Shown piece after piece: positions 1 to 11,293 of a DNA stretch of 64,000 bases. The first letter of the stretch is position 1; each line of letters begins with the position of its first letter. The position numbers were made by a program, and so were the translations under genes. The DNA is from Rhipidocladum racemiflorum (taxonomy: Eukaryota > Streptophyta > Magnoliopsida > Poales > Poaceae). A model generated the notes under the pieces. It had not been told where the DNA came from. It saw only the letters and a list, made by a program, of their open reading frames with translations, and searched no databases. The stretch is from assembly GCA_036346355.1 (NCBI GenBank), contig CM070585.1, positions 3,921,001 to 3,985,000 of the forward strand, given 5' to 3'.

Positions 1-894
1 GTGGAAGCGATGGCCGGCGGCCCACGGGACCCGAGGTGGAGTCGTGGAGATGTCGGATTTGGAGTGGGAGCAACCGGATGAAAGGAGGAAGCACGAGGAG
101 GATTGGGAAAGAGAGGAGAGAGAGATAGAAAGGATAGAAATGCCCAGGAGAAAAGGATAAGGAAGAAAAAAATAAGAAAAGAAAAGGAGAGAAAAAGAAA
201 CAGAAAAAAAAGGAAAACTACAGTCGGGCAATGAGTTGTATTAATCGTATCAACTATAACGTGTGGAAACGACCAAAAAATGTTGTCCTATGGCGGTGTT
301 ATAATCTCCACATGGGATAAATGTAGATATTAAGAGCGGTGTGAAGCTGGGATACGCTGGTTTGGCCCATCAAGGGACACAAAAATCAATTGTGGTTGAT
401 TCTTTGGGGATCTATATATAAAGCCCTGGGTGGAGTATCAAGACTGCTAGGTAGTCTGGTACAACTGTTAACGGTGAGTCAGCGGGACAACCTAGGAAAA
501 GTGTTTACGACTTGAGTTAGCAGGGTTGTAGATCTAATACCAGAGTAGTGATAAACATTCTGGGTTCTCAACTGCTGCTGAGTTCGCTATGGGTAAAGTG
601 ATACAAACCTGTGTAGGGTTAAATCATGAATTCATGCATGTCTCCTAGATTGGAGGATATGGAAGCTAAGTTTATCTCATATATGAGTGCTAGTAGAATA
701 ATTAATAATTAAAAATTGAAAACACAGATCTTTCTAATAAAAACCTATTTGCAGAAGGATTTGAGGAGAGTGAAAAGTGTTGGAAAGTGATTTGAGGAAG
801 GTTGAGGTGATTTGGGAGGAAAAATTCATGTATATATTGCATTTTGTTATAATGCTTGAGGAAAAATTCATGTATATATTGCATTTTGTTATAA

Positions 895-936
<42 letters not shown>
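1..936. other. Left-edge non-coding repeat-like sequence
   Basis: No gene was recognised. Positions 1-700 include a TATA-like run near 412-420 and could be part of an LTR, but no matching partner is in the window. A segment of about 40 bases beginning ggaggaaaaattcatg is present twice in tandem (about 816-855 and 858-896). It is followed by a TG repeat and then a TA repeat ending at 936. Short open frames here are low-complexity artefacts. Confidence 0.5.
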
Positions 937-937
<1 letters not shown>

Positions 938-1586
938 CTTTACCCCTATATAATTCACTAGTTATTTCTTTTCTACGTGCACACAATGTTTTGCCTTCAC
1001 AGAGGGTACATTGCTTTGTTCACCCTAACACGTGCACACAAAAATCCTATTTCCTCATAATCAAGCGCTCAGATGTTCTAAAACAACCACTTCATCAAAT
1101 CTGATGGACATAATCACCCGGTTCATCCCTCAAACTTCCCTCCCCGCCCGTTCCCCCAATCGCGCCTATCGCAATCGCAATTATTGCAATTACCCCGTGG
1201 CCTACTCCCGGCGCCTCCCTCCCTCCTTGCTCCCGAGCGCCTCCCTCATCCCTCCCTCCCGGTGCCTCCCTCCCGCTCCCGTGCGCTTCCCTCCCTCCCG
1301 GCGCCTCCCTCATCCCTCACGGCGCCTCCCTCCCTCCCTGCGCCTCCCTCCCGCTCCCGTGCGCCTCCCTCCCTACTCCCGTGCGCCTCCCTCCGTCCCT
1401 GCAGCCGGCGCCTCCATCCCTCCCTGCGGCCGACGGGGGTTGTATAAGCGCTCCTCTCCCCCGCCTACACGCAAAACCCTACCCCCTAACCTTCAATACC
1501 GCGCGGCCAACCCCCGCGCCCCCGCCTCACCGTCGGCCCGGCCCGGCCGGCCCTAGCGATCACCGCCGCTGCGCGACGAGCTCACG

Positions 1587-2005
1587 ATGCTTGAGAGGGC
1601 GCAGGCGGCGGCGAGGAAGGAGCGGGACGCCGCGAGGACCGTTCCGGTCTCGATTCCAGATCCAAGGGGTTCGTTCCTCTCCGATCAGTCGCCGATCCGC
1701 AGCGGCGGTGCATCGGAGTTCGGGGCGGAGGGCTTCGACCCGAAGCGGTGGATCAACGCGGCGCTGGACGCGCGGCACCCTTCGGAGCCGCTCGACCGCT
1801 TCCTCGCCGACGCCGAGGAGTGCTCTCGTGCTTGCGGCCGACGACGCCATTTGCCGTGCTCGGCGGGATAACGCCGACGCGATCCGCGCATCCGCTCGCG
1901 TGCAGCGAGGCGCTCCGCCTCGCTGACGATGCCGTCACGCTCCGCTCCCACCTCGCCTCCGTCCTCCGGTCCCTCTCGCAGTGCCCACCCTCCTCTCGTT
2001 CCTAA
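1587..2005 (+). pseudogene. COG7: COG7 5'-exon fragment (captured, frameshifted)
   Basis: The plus-strand reading EFGAEGFDPKRWINAALDAR (about 1711-1770), followed by HPSEPLDRFLADAEE, is the N terminus of plant COG7. COG7 is a lobe-B subunit of the conserved oligomeric Golgi tethering complex. After DAEE the frame breaks, but the expected continuation reappears in another frame (ALRLADDAVTLRSHLASVL, about 1910-1965). The codons before EFGAEGF (from the ATG at 1587) are not COG7 and may come from another gene or a leader. The fragment stops at about 2003, before the rest of the protein, so it is a truncated captured piece. It lies inside the Helitron, next to unrelated fragments. Confidence 0.75.
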
Positions 2006-2110
2006 TTGGATCTGGATCTCACAATATTGACCAACACCGCGGATCGGCCTCGACCGCACCGCACCTCTCCCTGGCGGCCGGAGCGAGTGGAAGCGAAAGG
2101 AGAAGCGACC

Positions 2111-3431
2111 ATGTCGCGGTGGCGCGCCGCCGCGGCTGCGGGCTATCGCCTCCTCTCCAGGGCCTTCTCGAAGGGTCCCTCGTGTCCTCCTCGGACCCTC
2201 TCCAGAACCTTCTCCAAGGCCGCCACCGCCACATCGCCCAGCCATGGCGCCGCCGCCAACGCCGCTGCCGCCGGGCCGAGGCCCGAGTACCTACCACCAC
2301 TCTCCCATCGCTGAGACGCTATTTTTACCACTGATTGTTGTGCTTAGTTGGGCTTTCCGGGCGTATCGTGTGATCTGGCCGATTAGGACGGGGCTTAGGA
2401 GAGCGCTTGTGTCCAGATTCCAGAGTGGATCTCTGTTGTAAGTAGCTATTGGGATTTGTAGATGGAAGTAGTTGGGTGCTGGCATTCTAGGCCTAGCTTG
2501 CTACATCTCCATGTAGGTAGCAGCTGGATCAGATATTTGTGTTGTTGTGTTCATGTGAAATGAGTTAGCGTAGTTTTGTTTTGCTCACGTAATTTTCTCC
2601 TGAGGTGATTAGTGAATTGTGATTGTTGTTCTGGAACCTCATAGCACAGATCAAGCGTGTATGGACTTGTTCCGTTTCCGAAATGTTCTGCACAACAAAA
2701 ATCCAGAGAAATATTTGTCGTGTGCAAGCTTGCATCCTTTAGAGCTCTTCGATGGAGCTTGCACTCTCCTTTCCAAGTAAAAATTGTGCAACATGGCAAA
2801 TATTCACGTGGTTGTATATGCGTTTCTGCATTATGGACTTTAAATTTCTCGGGTTTCTTGTATGTTATTTATTCCCTTTTTTGGTTCACGGATGACTGTA
2901 CTCTACCTGGCCAACCGGATAGCTGGATGATTTCAAAAAACACGCCTAGGCAAGTGACATTTTTTGAAGCTTATGGTCTGTAAAGATGTGCATTTGGTGA
3001 GGTAGCAATGGGAGGATATTGAGCCAATGTACAACAAGTTATTGTCTACTTGTACAGCCTCATATTTGTCATTTAGTGACATCCATTGCTGCTTACTGCC
3101 CCTCATAACTGATTAGTTGTGTATCTCACATACTACAAAGTTATTAAGGTTTAATTAGTACTGATACATTTGTAACTTCTATACTTTCGTTGTTAGTGAT
3201 CATATTTCTGTTTTGCAGGTAAGAGTGACCTCTATGTTCCTGTCCAAGCCCTGTTCACTGGCATTGCCTCCTGACTCCCCTCTTAGAGCAGAAGAACCAC
3301 ACTATGAGGGAATTAAACGCTTGATGCTCACGCTGCTGTTATTCTACTGAAGCAAAGCAGTCCATTAGAGGAGCAAATGTTGTTTATAAACCCATCACTT
3401 CTCAAGTTGATAAGCCTGATATCTATGATGG
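2111..3431 (+). pseudogene. Ubiquinol-cytochrome c chaperone (CBP3-like) fragment
   Basis: Two exon-like pieces on the plus strand. The first (2111-2440) begins MSRWRAAAAAGYRLLSRAFS, an arginine- and alanine-rich start resembling a mitochondrial presequence, and quickly hits stops. The second (3219-3431) reads SKPCSLALPPDSPLRAEEPH, then YEGIKRLMLTLLLFY, then after a 1-base frame change SKQS. This resembles the plant CBP3/ubiquinol-cytochrome c chaperone family, which acts in complex III assembly in mitochondria. A donor-like GT follows at about 3432. The conserved chaperone core downstream is absent. The family call rests on recall of the EEPHYEGIKR-type segment; that the first piece belongs to the same gene is inference. 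Confidence 0.6.
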
Positions 3432-3790
3432 TATGTCTTCCAGCTTGTCAGTAAACTTGTTTGTTTTTTCACTTATGTTCAGCATTTCCTTGATCATTTT
3501 GTATTTGGTGTTTGTTTCTTGGGTTTTTTTTGGCTCTGTATTAACACTGAAATATGTATAATCTGGTACTGACGGATTAAAGGGTGGAATTACTCGCGGA
3601 AAAAAATTGGTCCTTCAATTTGTATCTCGAAATGATGAATTAATCTTTGGCCAAATATGTGTGACGCTAGCTGGGACATGTTTAATCTTGGGTGTGTCCT
3701 AATGTTCTTAGCTACAGCTTGAGATATTACATGGCAACCTGAAACTATTTGTTTTATCCCTATCCTGATGCTGACGAGTTGCTGCAGGGC

Positions 3791-4056
3791 ATGGCCACCT
3801 TCGAGTTGTACCGGAGGTCCACCATGGGCATGTGCCTCACCGAGACGCCGGACGACATGGTCTCCAATGGACGCCGAGCCCCGAGCTCGCCATCCAAGTC
3901 CTCGTGCAATTTGACAAGGTTTGATTTAGGGCCGCATCACTGTGCTTGCAAATCAACAGCCCTTCTCGGGTTCTTGGCTTTTTGATCTTTCTCTTCTTGT
4001 TTTAGTCCATGGTGATCTGCTGGAGAATCAGGTGAAGAGCAAGGTCAGCGTCAAGG
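3791..4056 (+). pseudogene. TFIIA gamma subunit fragment
   Basis: The reading MATFELYRRSTMGMCLTET followed by PDDMVSNG (3791-3871) is the N terminus of the transcription factor IIA small (gamma) subunit, normally about 106 residues. After VSNG the frame shifts: the expected SPELAIQVLVQFDK is still legible in another frame as bases 3878-3920. A later piece reads VKSKVSVK (about 4032-4055), the next conserved segment. The domain is therefore interrupted and ends early, and it cannot make the beta-barrel half of TFIIA. In rice this family includes the xa5 bacterial-blight locus (established knowledge). This copy is a captured fragment in the Helitron, not that gene. Confidence 0.82.
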
Positions 4057-4783
4057 TATTCCCTTTCTGTTGATAATAATGCCCCTTTTGTGTACTGTGT
4101 ATTGTGCTGTTATTTTTACTAATCATTTAATAGCTGTTGAGTTTCGAAGGCGATGCTGAAATTCCTTCTTGTTACCTATCAGTGTAGCTGTATTGATACA
4201 AAGTTGCCTGTTACTAGCCATTTTAATATTAATTTGGCACGGAATACATGGGACAGTTCGAGTTTTTTTTTTGTCTTCTACTTGATGCTATAATGCCTTA
4301 TGTGATTGTGGTAAACTATCTAATTATTTGGCTTCTCTATTCAAAATCGTATCTTCAATGTGGCTCAACGTGTATACTTAAGTTTTGTGCACAGCAATTT
4401 ATCGTTGGTTCATACATTCGATGTTGGTAAAGGGAAACAAAGGGTCTTGAAAAAATGTTCTCACTCCATATGTGGGTTGTTTTAAAATATGATGTACAAA
4501 CTGTGAAAGCTCTTATGTTTCTGTTTACCTGTGTAATGTTGTATCTTGTATGCTTGGGACGCACCCACACGTTGGTTGTTGAATATTTACCTTCGAGTGT
4601 TGGTACATCCCCTTCGTGATTTATTAATATATACAATTGAGCATCCTCAGTGTTATTCCTTAAAAAATTAGATGATCTTTGTATTCACTATTTCTGTTAC
4701 TATGATAGGTAACCTCTGATTTGCCCTTGCATTAGTGAGCTACTGTGTTAAATTTACCATATATTTTATTCTCTGCTTCCACA

Positions 4784-5721
4784 GGTTGCCAATATGAGGC
4801 ATCATGCCTTATTCAGGCGGTTTATAAGTGCTCTTACTAGAGGTGGACCCGGAGGGCTCCCAAGACCAATAGAAGTACATGCTCATGATCCTCTTCATTA
4901 TGTAGGTGATATGCTGAGGTGGCTGCATCAGGTGTTTCCCTTGCTCTATCCTTAGTCATAGTGTTGGAATCATTAAGTGACGAGTTAATTTATTGTTTCA
5001 TTCCTTATTCTCATTTCAAATAGTGCGTACAAATGCACCATGCATCTGTACCTTTAAGATATTTCTTTAGCCCTTCTAAATTTTTGATCTATAATTTGTG
5101 AAGGCACTGGCATCTGAAAGAGAGCTTATAGTTGCATTGCTTGATCCGGATGCGATAATCGATGATGGTCCAACTACTCGTCGACATTCTCAGAAGAGAA
5201 ATTGATTCCTCCAAATGAGAGCCTGATATAACTTTTGTTCTTGATAGAATATTTGAAGGGCATGCCGACCATTTAAGGTTCGTGTTGAGCAAGTTCTGAT
5301 CACAACCTAGCCTCGCAAGTTTCTTACAAACTTTGTAATACCTTGGAATTCTATGGTTACACGGTGAGTCCGAAAATACTATTTTGTTCCATTGAGTAAA
5401 TCTAAGAGTGGTTCTGTTTACATTTTTTTCTATTCTAGATATCGAATCATGGGTGGAGACACAAAGACTGCATGCAATACAATATGGTCACTTAGAGATG
5501 CAGTACAACAGACTTTCTTCAATATCCTGAAGAGTCGTGGAGAAAAGTTATTGCGATATCCTCCACTTGTTGCTGTTGACCTCTCCCCCACCAGCAGTGA
5601 GGGAAGGAATTTCTTTATTGCTTGAGCTCATAAAAACCTATAATAGCATGATGTTTCCTGCCTCTGGAAAAAGGCCAAACTTTGATCCTGTCATTTCTGC
5701 AATACTGGATCCTATAATTCA
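4784..5721 (+). pseudogene. COG6: COG6 internal-exon fragment (captured)
   Basis: Successive plus-strand exons of plant COG6 (Golgi tethering complex) are readable. 4785-4931 gives VANMRHHALFRRFISALTRG then GPGGLPRPIEVHAHDPLHYV. About 5103-5205 gives ALASERELIVALLDPDAI and then a stop. 5213-5290 holds FVLDRIFEGH with frameshifts. 5437-5721 gives GGDTKTACNTIWSLRDAVQQ, TFFNILKSRGEKLLRYPP and, after another frameshift, FDPVISAILDPIIQ, followed by a donor GT at 5722. Introns are retained, so the copy came from genomic DNA, not mRNA. The N-terminal third and the C-terminal half are missing. It ends about 380 bases before the Helitron terminus. Confidence 0.85.
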
Positions 5722-6107
5722 GGTGAGCTTCCTGTGTTTGATGTGCTTTGTAGTTTACTGATATGACTAAATTGAAAATTTTGCTGTTCGATGTGACTAA
5801 ATTTTACCCATTATACAATTTTACATAGTTATCCTAGCCAGTATCCACTAAGCACTCGTATCGTTTTAGATGATAGGGATGTACCACCCTAAATTCTAAG
5901 GCTACTGTAATGTCATGGGGGCATGGGTCAATTCTTGGAATTAATAACATATATGCACTTGCTTGTGTAATCAACGATATAATAACTCTCTGTATCTTTC
6001 TTTTGTGCACATATTACTACAGTTTATTACCAAAACATATAACATCATTTGCTTATTTGAATTGTATTACCAAATATCGCCGTAGCGTTAGCACGGGCAA
6101 TATACTA

Positions 6108-6225
<118 letters not shown>

Positions 6226-6229
6226 GATG

Positions 6230-9200
6230 GGTAGGGGGGGCTACCACAGTCACAAGTTTGTTTTTAAGTAGTAAAGAACACACACATGAAGAGCCGAATC
6301 GGGAGATTCGGCAAAGCAGAAAGCAAGGAGCCACTCCGGTGCTGTTGCTCCCCACCGCCACCTCCAGCGAGTCCGACAGATCGGCAGGGATGAGCGGCGG
6401 CGGAGGTCCCAACATCTCGGAATGGGGAATGGCGCTTCAACCAGACACTCCGCAACGTGCAGGGGTCAGCACCTTCCGTCCCTCAGAGGCTCAGAGCTCC
6501 CCTTCGATCTACATCTCGTGGAATGGGATGCAAGCCGGTGTGCTTGGTGCCAAACTTCGTGAAAGATAGAGCCTTTTTGTTGGTTCCTGGGTCAAGGTGG
6601 GGGATCTTGGCTCGTTCTTGATCCGGTGGATCTGAGTATTTCAGCCTCTGCACTTAGACTGCACGAGTTAAGGATGCATTCGGGCGTGTGAATTACATGG
6701 CTGTTGGAGTGTTCCTTGGTCTAGGAAAACTGATTGGGTTTTCAGAGCAGTATGATCAATGTATATTTTTTTGCAGTAGTACCTGCCCTGTACATGTTAA
6801 TTTTCTTATTCCTTTTTATTTTGCTTCGTTCCTTTTAGATTATCTCCCCTCGTTTCCTATCAATATATGATCGTAATTTTTTTTGAGACGACAGATAGTC
6901 ATAGTTTAACATCTAGGGATATACAGTTCGATTGATCAAATAGAAAGACGTAGATATTTTAGTCTTCAGTTTTCTTCTTCTTCTTCTTTCTTACCTTCCT
7001 TTTTATTTTTTTGGCTGAAACATCTTTGGCTAGTCGAGCTGTTTGTCAAAATGATACTCCAGTATCATGATTAGAGATATTAGTTACTGTTCCTAGCCAT
7101 TTGAAAGTCTGTTTGTTGTAAACTTCCCAGAGGAGTTTTGTCGTCTTTTTCTCCTGAACTCTTTGTCAGAACTCAGAATGCTCAAAGGGCGAAGCTTTAC
7201 TGTCATGGCTTTGCTAACCAGAACATCTGAGCCTCTTTCACCTCCTGAATACTCCCCACGCTTCGAGCATGATCACGATGAATATGAACACAATTAAGGT
7301 TCACAGGAAGTACTGTGGCATTAGTAGGTGTCGCTTTAGACTGGTTTATGAGAAAGAATGAAAAATTGTGACTGATGAAACTCGTTCAGGGAGAAGGGCA
7401 AGCTTCTGGAAATATAACTGCTAGCGTGAGTGCAAAGAAATCAAATCTGCCATCAACAAGCAGCATCAATGCATTACCAGATGCCCAAGGATTACTTTCT
7501 GGGGCTAGAGCGACAGATTCTGCAAGAATTGTTAAATTCACAAATGAACTTTCTAGGGCAGCTGTTATATTAGGTATGCATATTTTTCTATGTAAGATTG
7601 ATTCAAGCATCAGTTGGGTGTGCAGGAAGTTGAATTCAGGAATCAACATTGCAGTTATTTTCTGGCTTGGAAAATGATTCATTATCTCTTATTTTATATG
7701 TCATTCCTATTTCATCATATTGATTGCCAAGCCAGAAAAGGGTATAAATTTTACCTAAGGTGACAATCTAGTGAGTTGTTGCCCCCTGTATTTTATGGCA
7801 GCTATGTTCTCACTTCTGGTGATCTCAATTAAACTTAACTTTTTTGAGACATGGAGCCTTTTCTATTTAGCAAGAATATCCACCATGTAGTTTTCTTTGG
7901 ACGATACATAATTTATAATTTTTATGTGTGATGATGTGATGAGCGCATAGTTCCACCAGAACCAGAGACCTTTTTCTTAATCTTTTGCTGTCTAACTGCC
8001 AGTATTTCTGCCTTCATCCCTTTTCCCGTGCCCACATGAACCTTTTTGGCATTGTGTATTTACTTATAAATATAGCATCCATCTACCATCTACTGTAAAG
8101 ATCACTAACTTAATCTTGGTTAAAGAGCACCATCTGCTCCTACTTTAGAGTTCATTCCGATTGGTTTCTAGATTAATTGTAAACTTTTACAGTCTTCTGA
8201 AGGAGATTATATACTTGGTTTTCTTGTGTATATATCAGCTAGTTTTTTTGTTAACAGTAAGTCAAAGTACAGCTTACTGGTTTGTGTATTTTTGCTTATT
8301 GCAAGTATCTTTGCAGTAACATGTACTTCAGGTTAATAGTTTCTCACAAGGGTCCCACTTTTTTGGAATCCTTGACTGTAATGGTGTGTTTGGTTGTCTA
8401 TACCAAGTGGTACATGCATAAGATGGTTTAAAAAAAGTCATCTATGTGTTTGGTTGCTCGAATGGAACCATCCTATCCTGAACCAAGTGATACAAAATTG
8501 AGGAATATTCCCTCTAGATACTAAACCATTCCATTCACTCAAAATAATGGAACCAAATAGTGCAGGACCATTCCATCCCATTCAACCTCATCACATCAAC
8601 CAAACACACTCTAAAAGATTGCCTCGAGGATATTCACTTGTCCTGTACAGCAATGGCAACATATATGGAAATCTTTTCGGGGTATATATATACTTGAACT
8701 CCAGGCTGGTTAAGTTCCTTTTCTCTGTTTTCCCCTCAGTGGTCAAACAAGCTGCAGAAACTGGTTTTTCAAGAGATTGTCATGCTCCTTCAGCACCTTC
8801 CAACTAGGAACTGGGCACACCATGTGCTTGAGAGATGGTCCTCTCCAGGTCTTACATGTGGCACACCATGTTCAAAAGCTCGCCCAGTCATCTTGCCAGC
8901 TGCGACACCGACGATAATGCGTGTACTGCAGACTCGAATCCCTTTTGGGTGGAACGATGGGGAGGATTTTCTATGTTTCAGTGGAGATCGTCAGTTGTAT
9001 TTCTGCTCCAATTTGTATATTTTACTGTCAAATTACCATCAGTGATGATGAACAGATGGCATTGAATTTTGTGCCCTCCTTGTATTGTTTGCAACTTGTG
9101 TGGTTACTTCCCGGTTGAATTTGAGAGACAATATACATGCACCTGAATACTTCGGCAGGTAATTCGTCGAAGGAATGATTAAGAGAGCCGTAATTTGCGA

Positions 9201-9500
9201 GGGAATTAGGGGTTTCTATGTTGAGTTGTTGCTTTCCCGTCGGCTCGTACAGTCTTACTTGCCATGAACAAGATGCAACCATCGACGACTGTTCGGCGAG
9301 GGCGAAGCCTGAAGCAATCGAGGTGAGCACGGGCACGGCTCAGGTTGCTGTCGACCGAATGCAAGAAGGCGAGAACACTAGCAGACTAGCAGTGCTAGTA
9401 TCTCTGTCCTCTGCTCCTCGATCGTCGACCAGTGGCAACGGATCGGCGCACGGCTACACACGTACGTCGCCGGCCGGCCGACTGGCCGGCGTAGGCCCAT
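6230..9500 (+). pseudogene. Unrecognised decayed gene pieces
   Basis: Several plus-strand stretches look like exons but I do not recognise the family. 6389-6450 begins MSGGGGPNISEW in a GC-rich first-exon-like context. 7389-7573 follows an acceptor (ctcgttcag) and is bounded by a donor-like gtatgc; it reads EGQASGNITASVSAKKSNLP and later SARIVKFTNELSRAAVILG. About 8741-8850 follows an acceptor (ttcccctcag) and reads WSNKLQKLVFQEIVMLLQHL. No reading frame joins these cleanly. 9218-9502 is a 94-codon frame of unknown meaning. This could be a diverged functional gene whose exons I cannot link, or a relic. A Tourist-like MITE lies at 8382-8611. Confidence 0.35.
8382..8611. mobile_element. Tourist-like (PIF/Harbinger) MITE
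   Basis: A 230-base element with inverted ends TGGTGTGTTTGG / CCAAACACACTC, flanked by a TAA target duplication (8379-8381 and 8612-8614). Copies of the same family occur at 42442-42635 and 48360-48591 in this window. Confidence 0.85.
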
Positions 9501-9550
9501 GACGAGAGGTCTTCGTGTGCTGGCCTGCTTCCACAAGAACATTCGCCCCT

Positions 9551-10192
9551 AATTTATTTTTAATTTAGTCTATCGGATTTTTTGTTTACAAATTTGGCCT
9601 CTAATACAGTTGATAGAGAGGTTGCATATCCACGATGTGACAATGCAATGCTCTCACTCAACGAAAATGCAAAAAAAAAAAAAAGTGTAGCGGACGGGGA
9701 GCGCTGCATATGCTACGAGGCGACACGTGGCAATGCAACGCTCCCACTCAGCGAAAGACAAAAAAAGTAGTGAAGCGTACTGCAGCGCTGCATTGCTAGA
9801 GTACCACTGCATGGTACTATAGCACCGTGCGCGGCAAAATTTTTTTTTGCACTAGTTCTGAAAAAAATATTATAATTTTATCACATTTTATAAATACATT
9901 ATAATAGAAAAAATCGCACAACGGCTTGTTTTGAAAAAAATAATTTTTTGGGACTACAATGGTGAAGAGTTATACCCTATATAGAAAAGCATGAAATGAC
10001 CTCAGAAAATATGAATAAAAACAGTTTTGACCATTACTTTTTATTATAATGTATTTATAAAATCTAATAAAATTATAATATTATGAAGTACTTTTCAAGA
10101 CAAAGCTATATATATAAATTTTTTTATTTTTGATACCATATTTTTTTTATTTTCGATACAATAAGTAAAAATCTGGAAGAATTGAAGCGAAT
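9551..10192. repeat. AT-rich fold-back and diverged direct repeats
   Basis: No gene was seen. Two related units around 9626-9672 and 9708-9762 share a core like caatgcaacgctcccactca. Further on, about 60 bases at 9858-9912 are the inverted complement of 10032-10099 (shared core tttataaatacattataat), forming a large stem around a 120-base loop. This looks like a MITE-type fold-back, but clear target duplications were not found. Confidence 0.55.
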
Positions 10193-10256
10193 TTATTTTT
10201 GATAAATAGCACCCAAATCGAGATGCATCACAGTCGCACACACACCAAGTGTACTC

Positions 10257-10514
10257 ATGTCATTAGTCACCGTCCGGCAGGAGAGTGCATACATGGTATC
10301 ACCATTGGGCTCGCCGAGGAGGAGCCGGGCACTTCCGGTGGTTCCGTGGTTGCTCTCGTGCTTGTCATCGCCGTTGCGGCGAGCGTGTGCCATGCCGTCG
10401 ACGCGGCGAGGACGACGCCTGGGCCGCGCGGCTATGAAGGGGGCGAGGGAGACGGTGGCGATGCTCATGGCGAGGCTGCTGGCCGGGTCTAGCCCCGGCG
10501 GCCCGGGACACTGA
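10257..10514 (+). pseudogene. PIP-type secreted-peptide precursor, probably frameshifted
   Basis: An 85-codon frame ends MARLLAGSSPGGPGH and stops at once. The ending matches the plant PIP/PIPL (PAMP-induced peptide) signature, a C-terminal GxGH after an SGPS-like core, usually just before the stop. In this frame the N terminus is basic and not secretory. In the overlapping frame that is open from 10199, bases about 10337-10410 encode GGSVVALVLVIAVAASVCHA followed by VDAART, which looks like a signal peptide and cleavage region. A secretory N terminus in one frame and the peptide motif in the next suggest an ancestral precursor of about 70-80 residues broken by a frameshift. Chance occurrence of the motif is possible. 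Confidence 0.45.
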
Positions 10515-10699
10515 AGCTAGAGCGTATGGGTGTTGTACATTGGTGATATTTTACGGCGTACTGTACCTACTTTGGTTGCCATGTTCTTAACAAGATTGAC
10601 CGTAGCCTATCAGTTGGATCGCATCAGACACGAATGATTTGTTCATACAAAAGATCGATGATACAGCATCTTTGTTTTATGACAGCACGCATATATCAT

Positions 10700-10941
10700 C
10701 AGGGGCGGAACTGAATATAGTGACCCGGTGTCGGTCAAAATTTTTTTAGTGTATGTTAGTCTATATATATAAAAAAATTAGTGTATATTAGTCTATATAT
10801 ATATAGTATATGTGAACCCCCTTGATCTAAATCTTGTGACACCGGGAGGCAAATAACAAGCAAATGGTAAGAATAATAAGTTGTTATCACATATATGATG
10901 AAGTAGTGAACCCCGATAATTTTTCTCTAGTTCCGCCCCTG
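10700..10941. mobile_element. hAT-type MITE, 242 bp
   Basis: The ends are perfect inverted repeats (CAGGGGCGGAACT / AGTTCCGCCCCTG). The flanks carry an exact 8-base duplication TATATCAT (10692-10699 and 10942-10949), the hAT superfamily hallmark. No coding capacity. Confidence 0.92.
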
Positions 10942-11293
10942 TATATCATGCCACTGGTCAGTCAATAACATGGTATTTTGTCCCCTACTGATTCCCCTGA
11001 AAACGATTTCTTGCTCTTGATGAGTCTGTTATCCTCGACAAGGAATCCAAGAAAAGATCGCTAATCTGAAATAAGTCCGGCATGTTGCTTTACAAGAATA
11101 CAGATAACCTGATAACGGAATTGCTCTTTGCATAGACCAACAAGAGCTAGCATGCATGATAATCAAGATGATAAGGTAGTCTGTAGCAGTAGCAGAGCTT
11201 GTGATCAGCAGCTGGAAACTCAACGACCAGATCAGGAGTCTCCTTGCAGAGGTCATCTCTAGTGGCACCACTGATCACCCAGACTTCATTAAC

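Noticed and set aside
1032..1556. 174-codon plus frame rich in PPSRRLPP
   Set aside because: Comes from ctccctcc-type low-complexity sequence; composition only.
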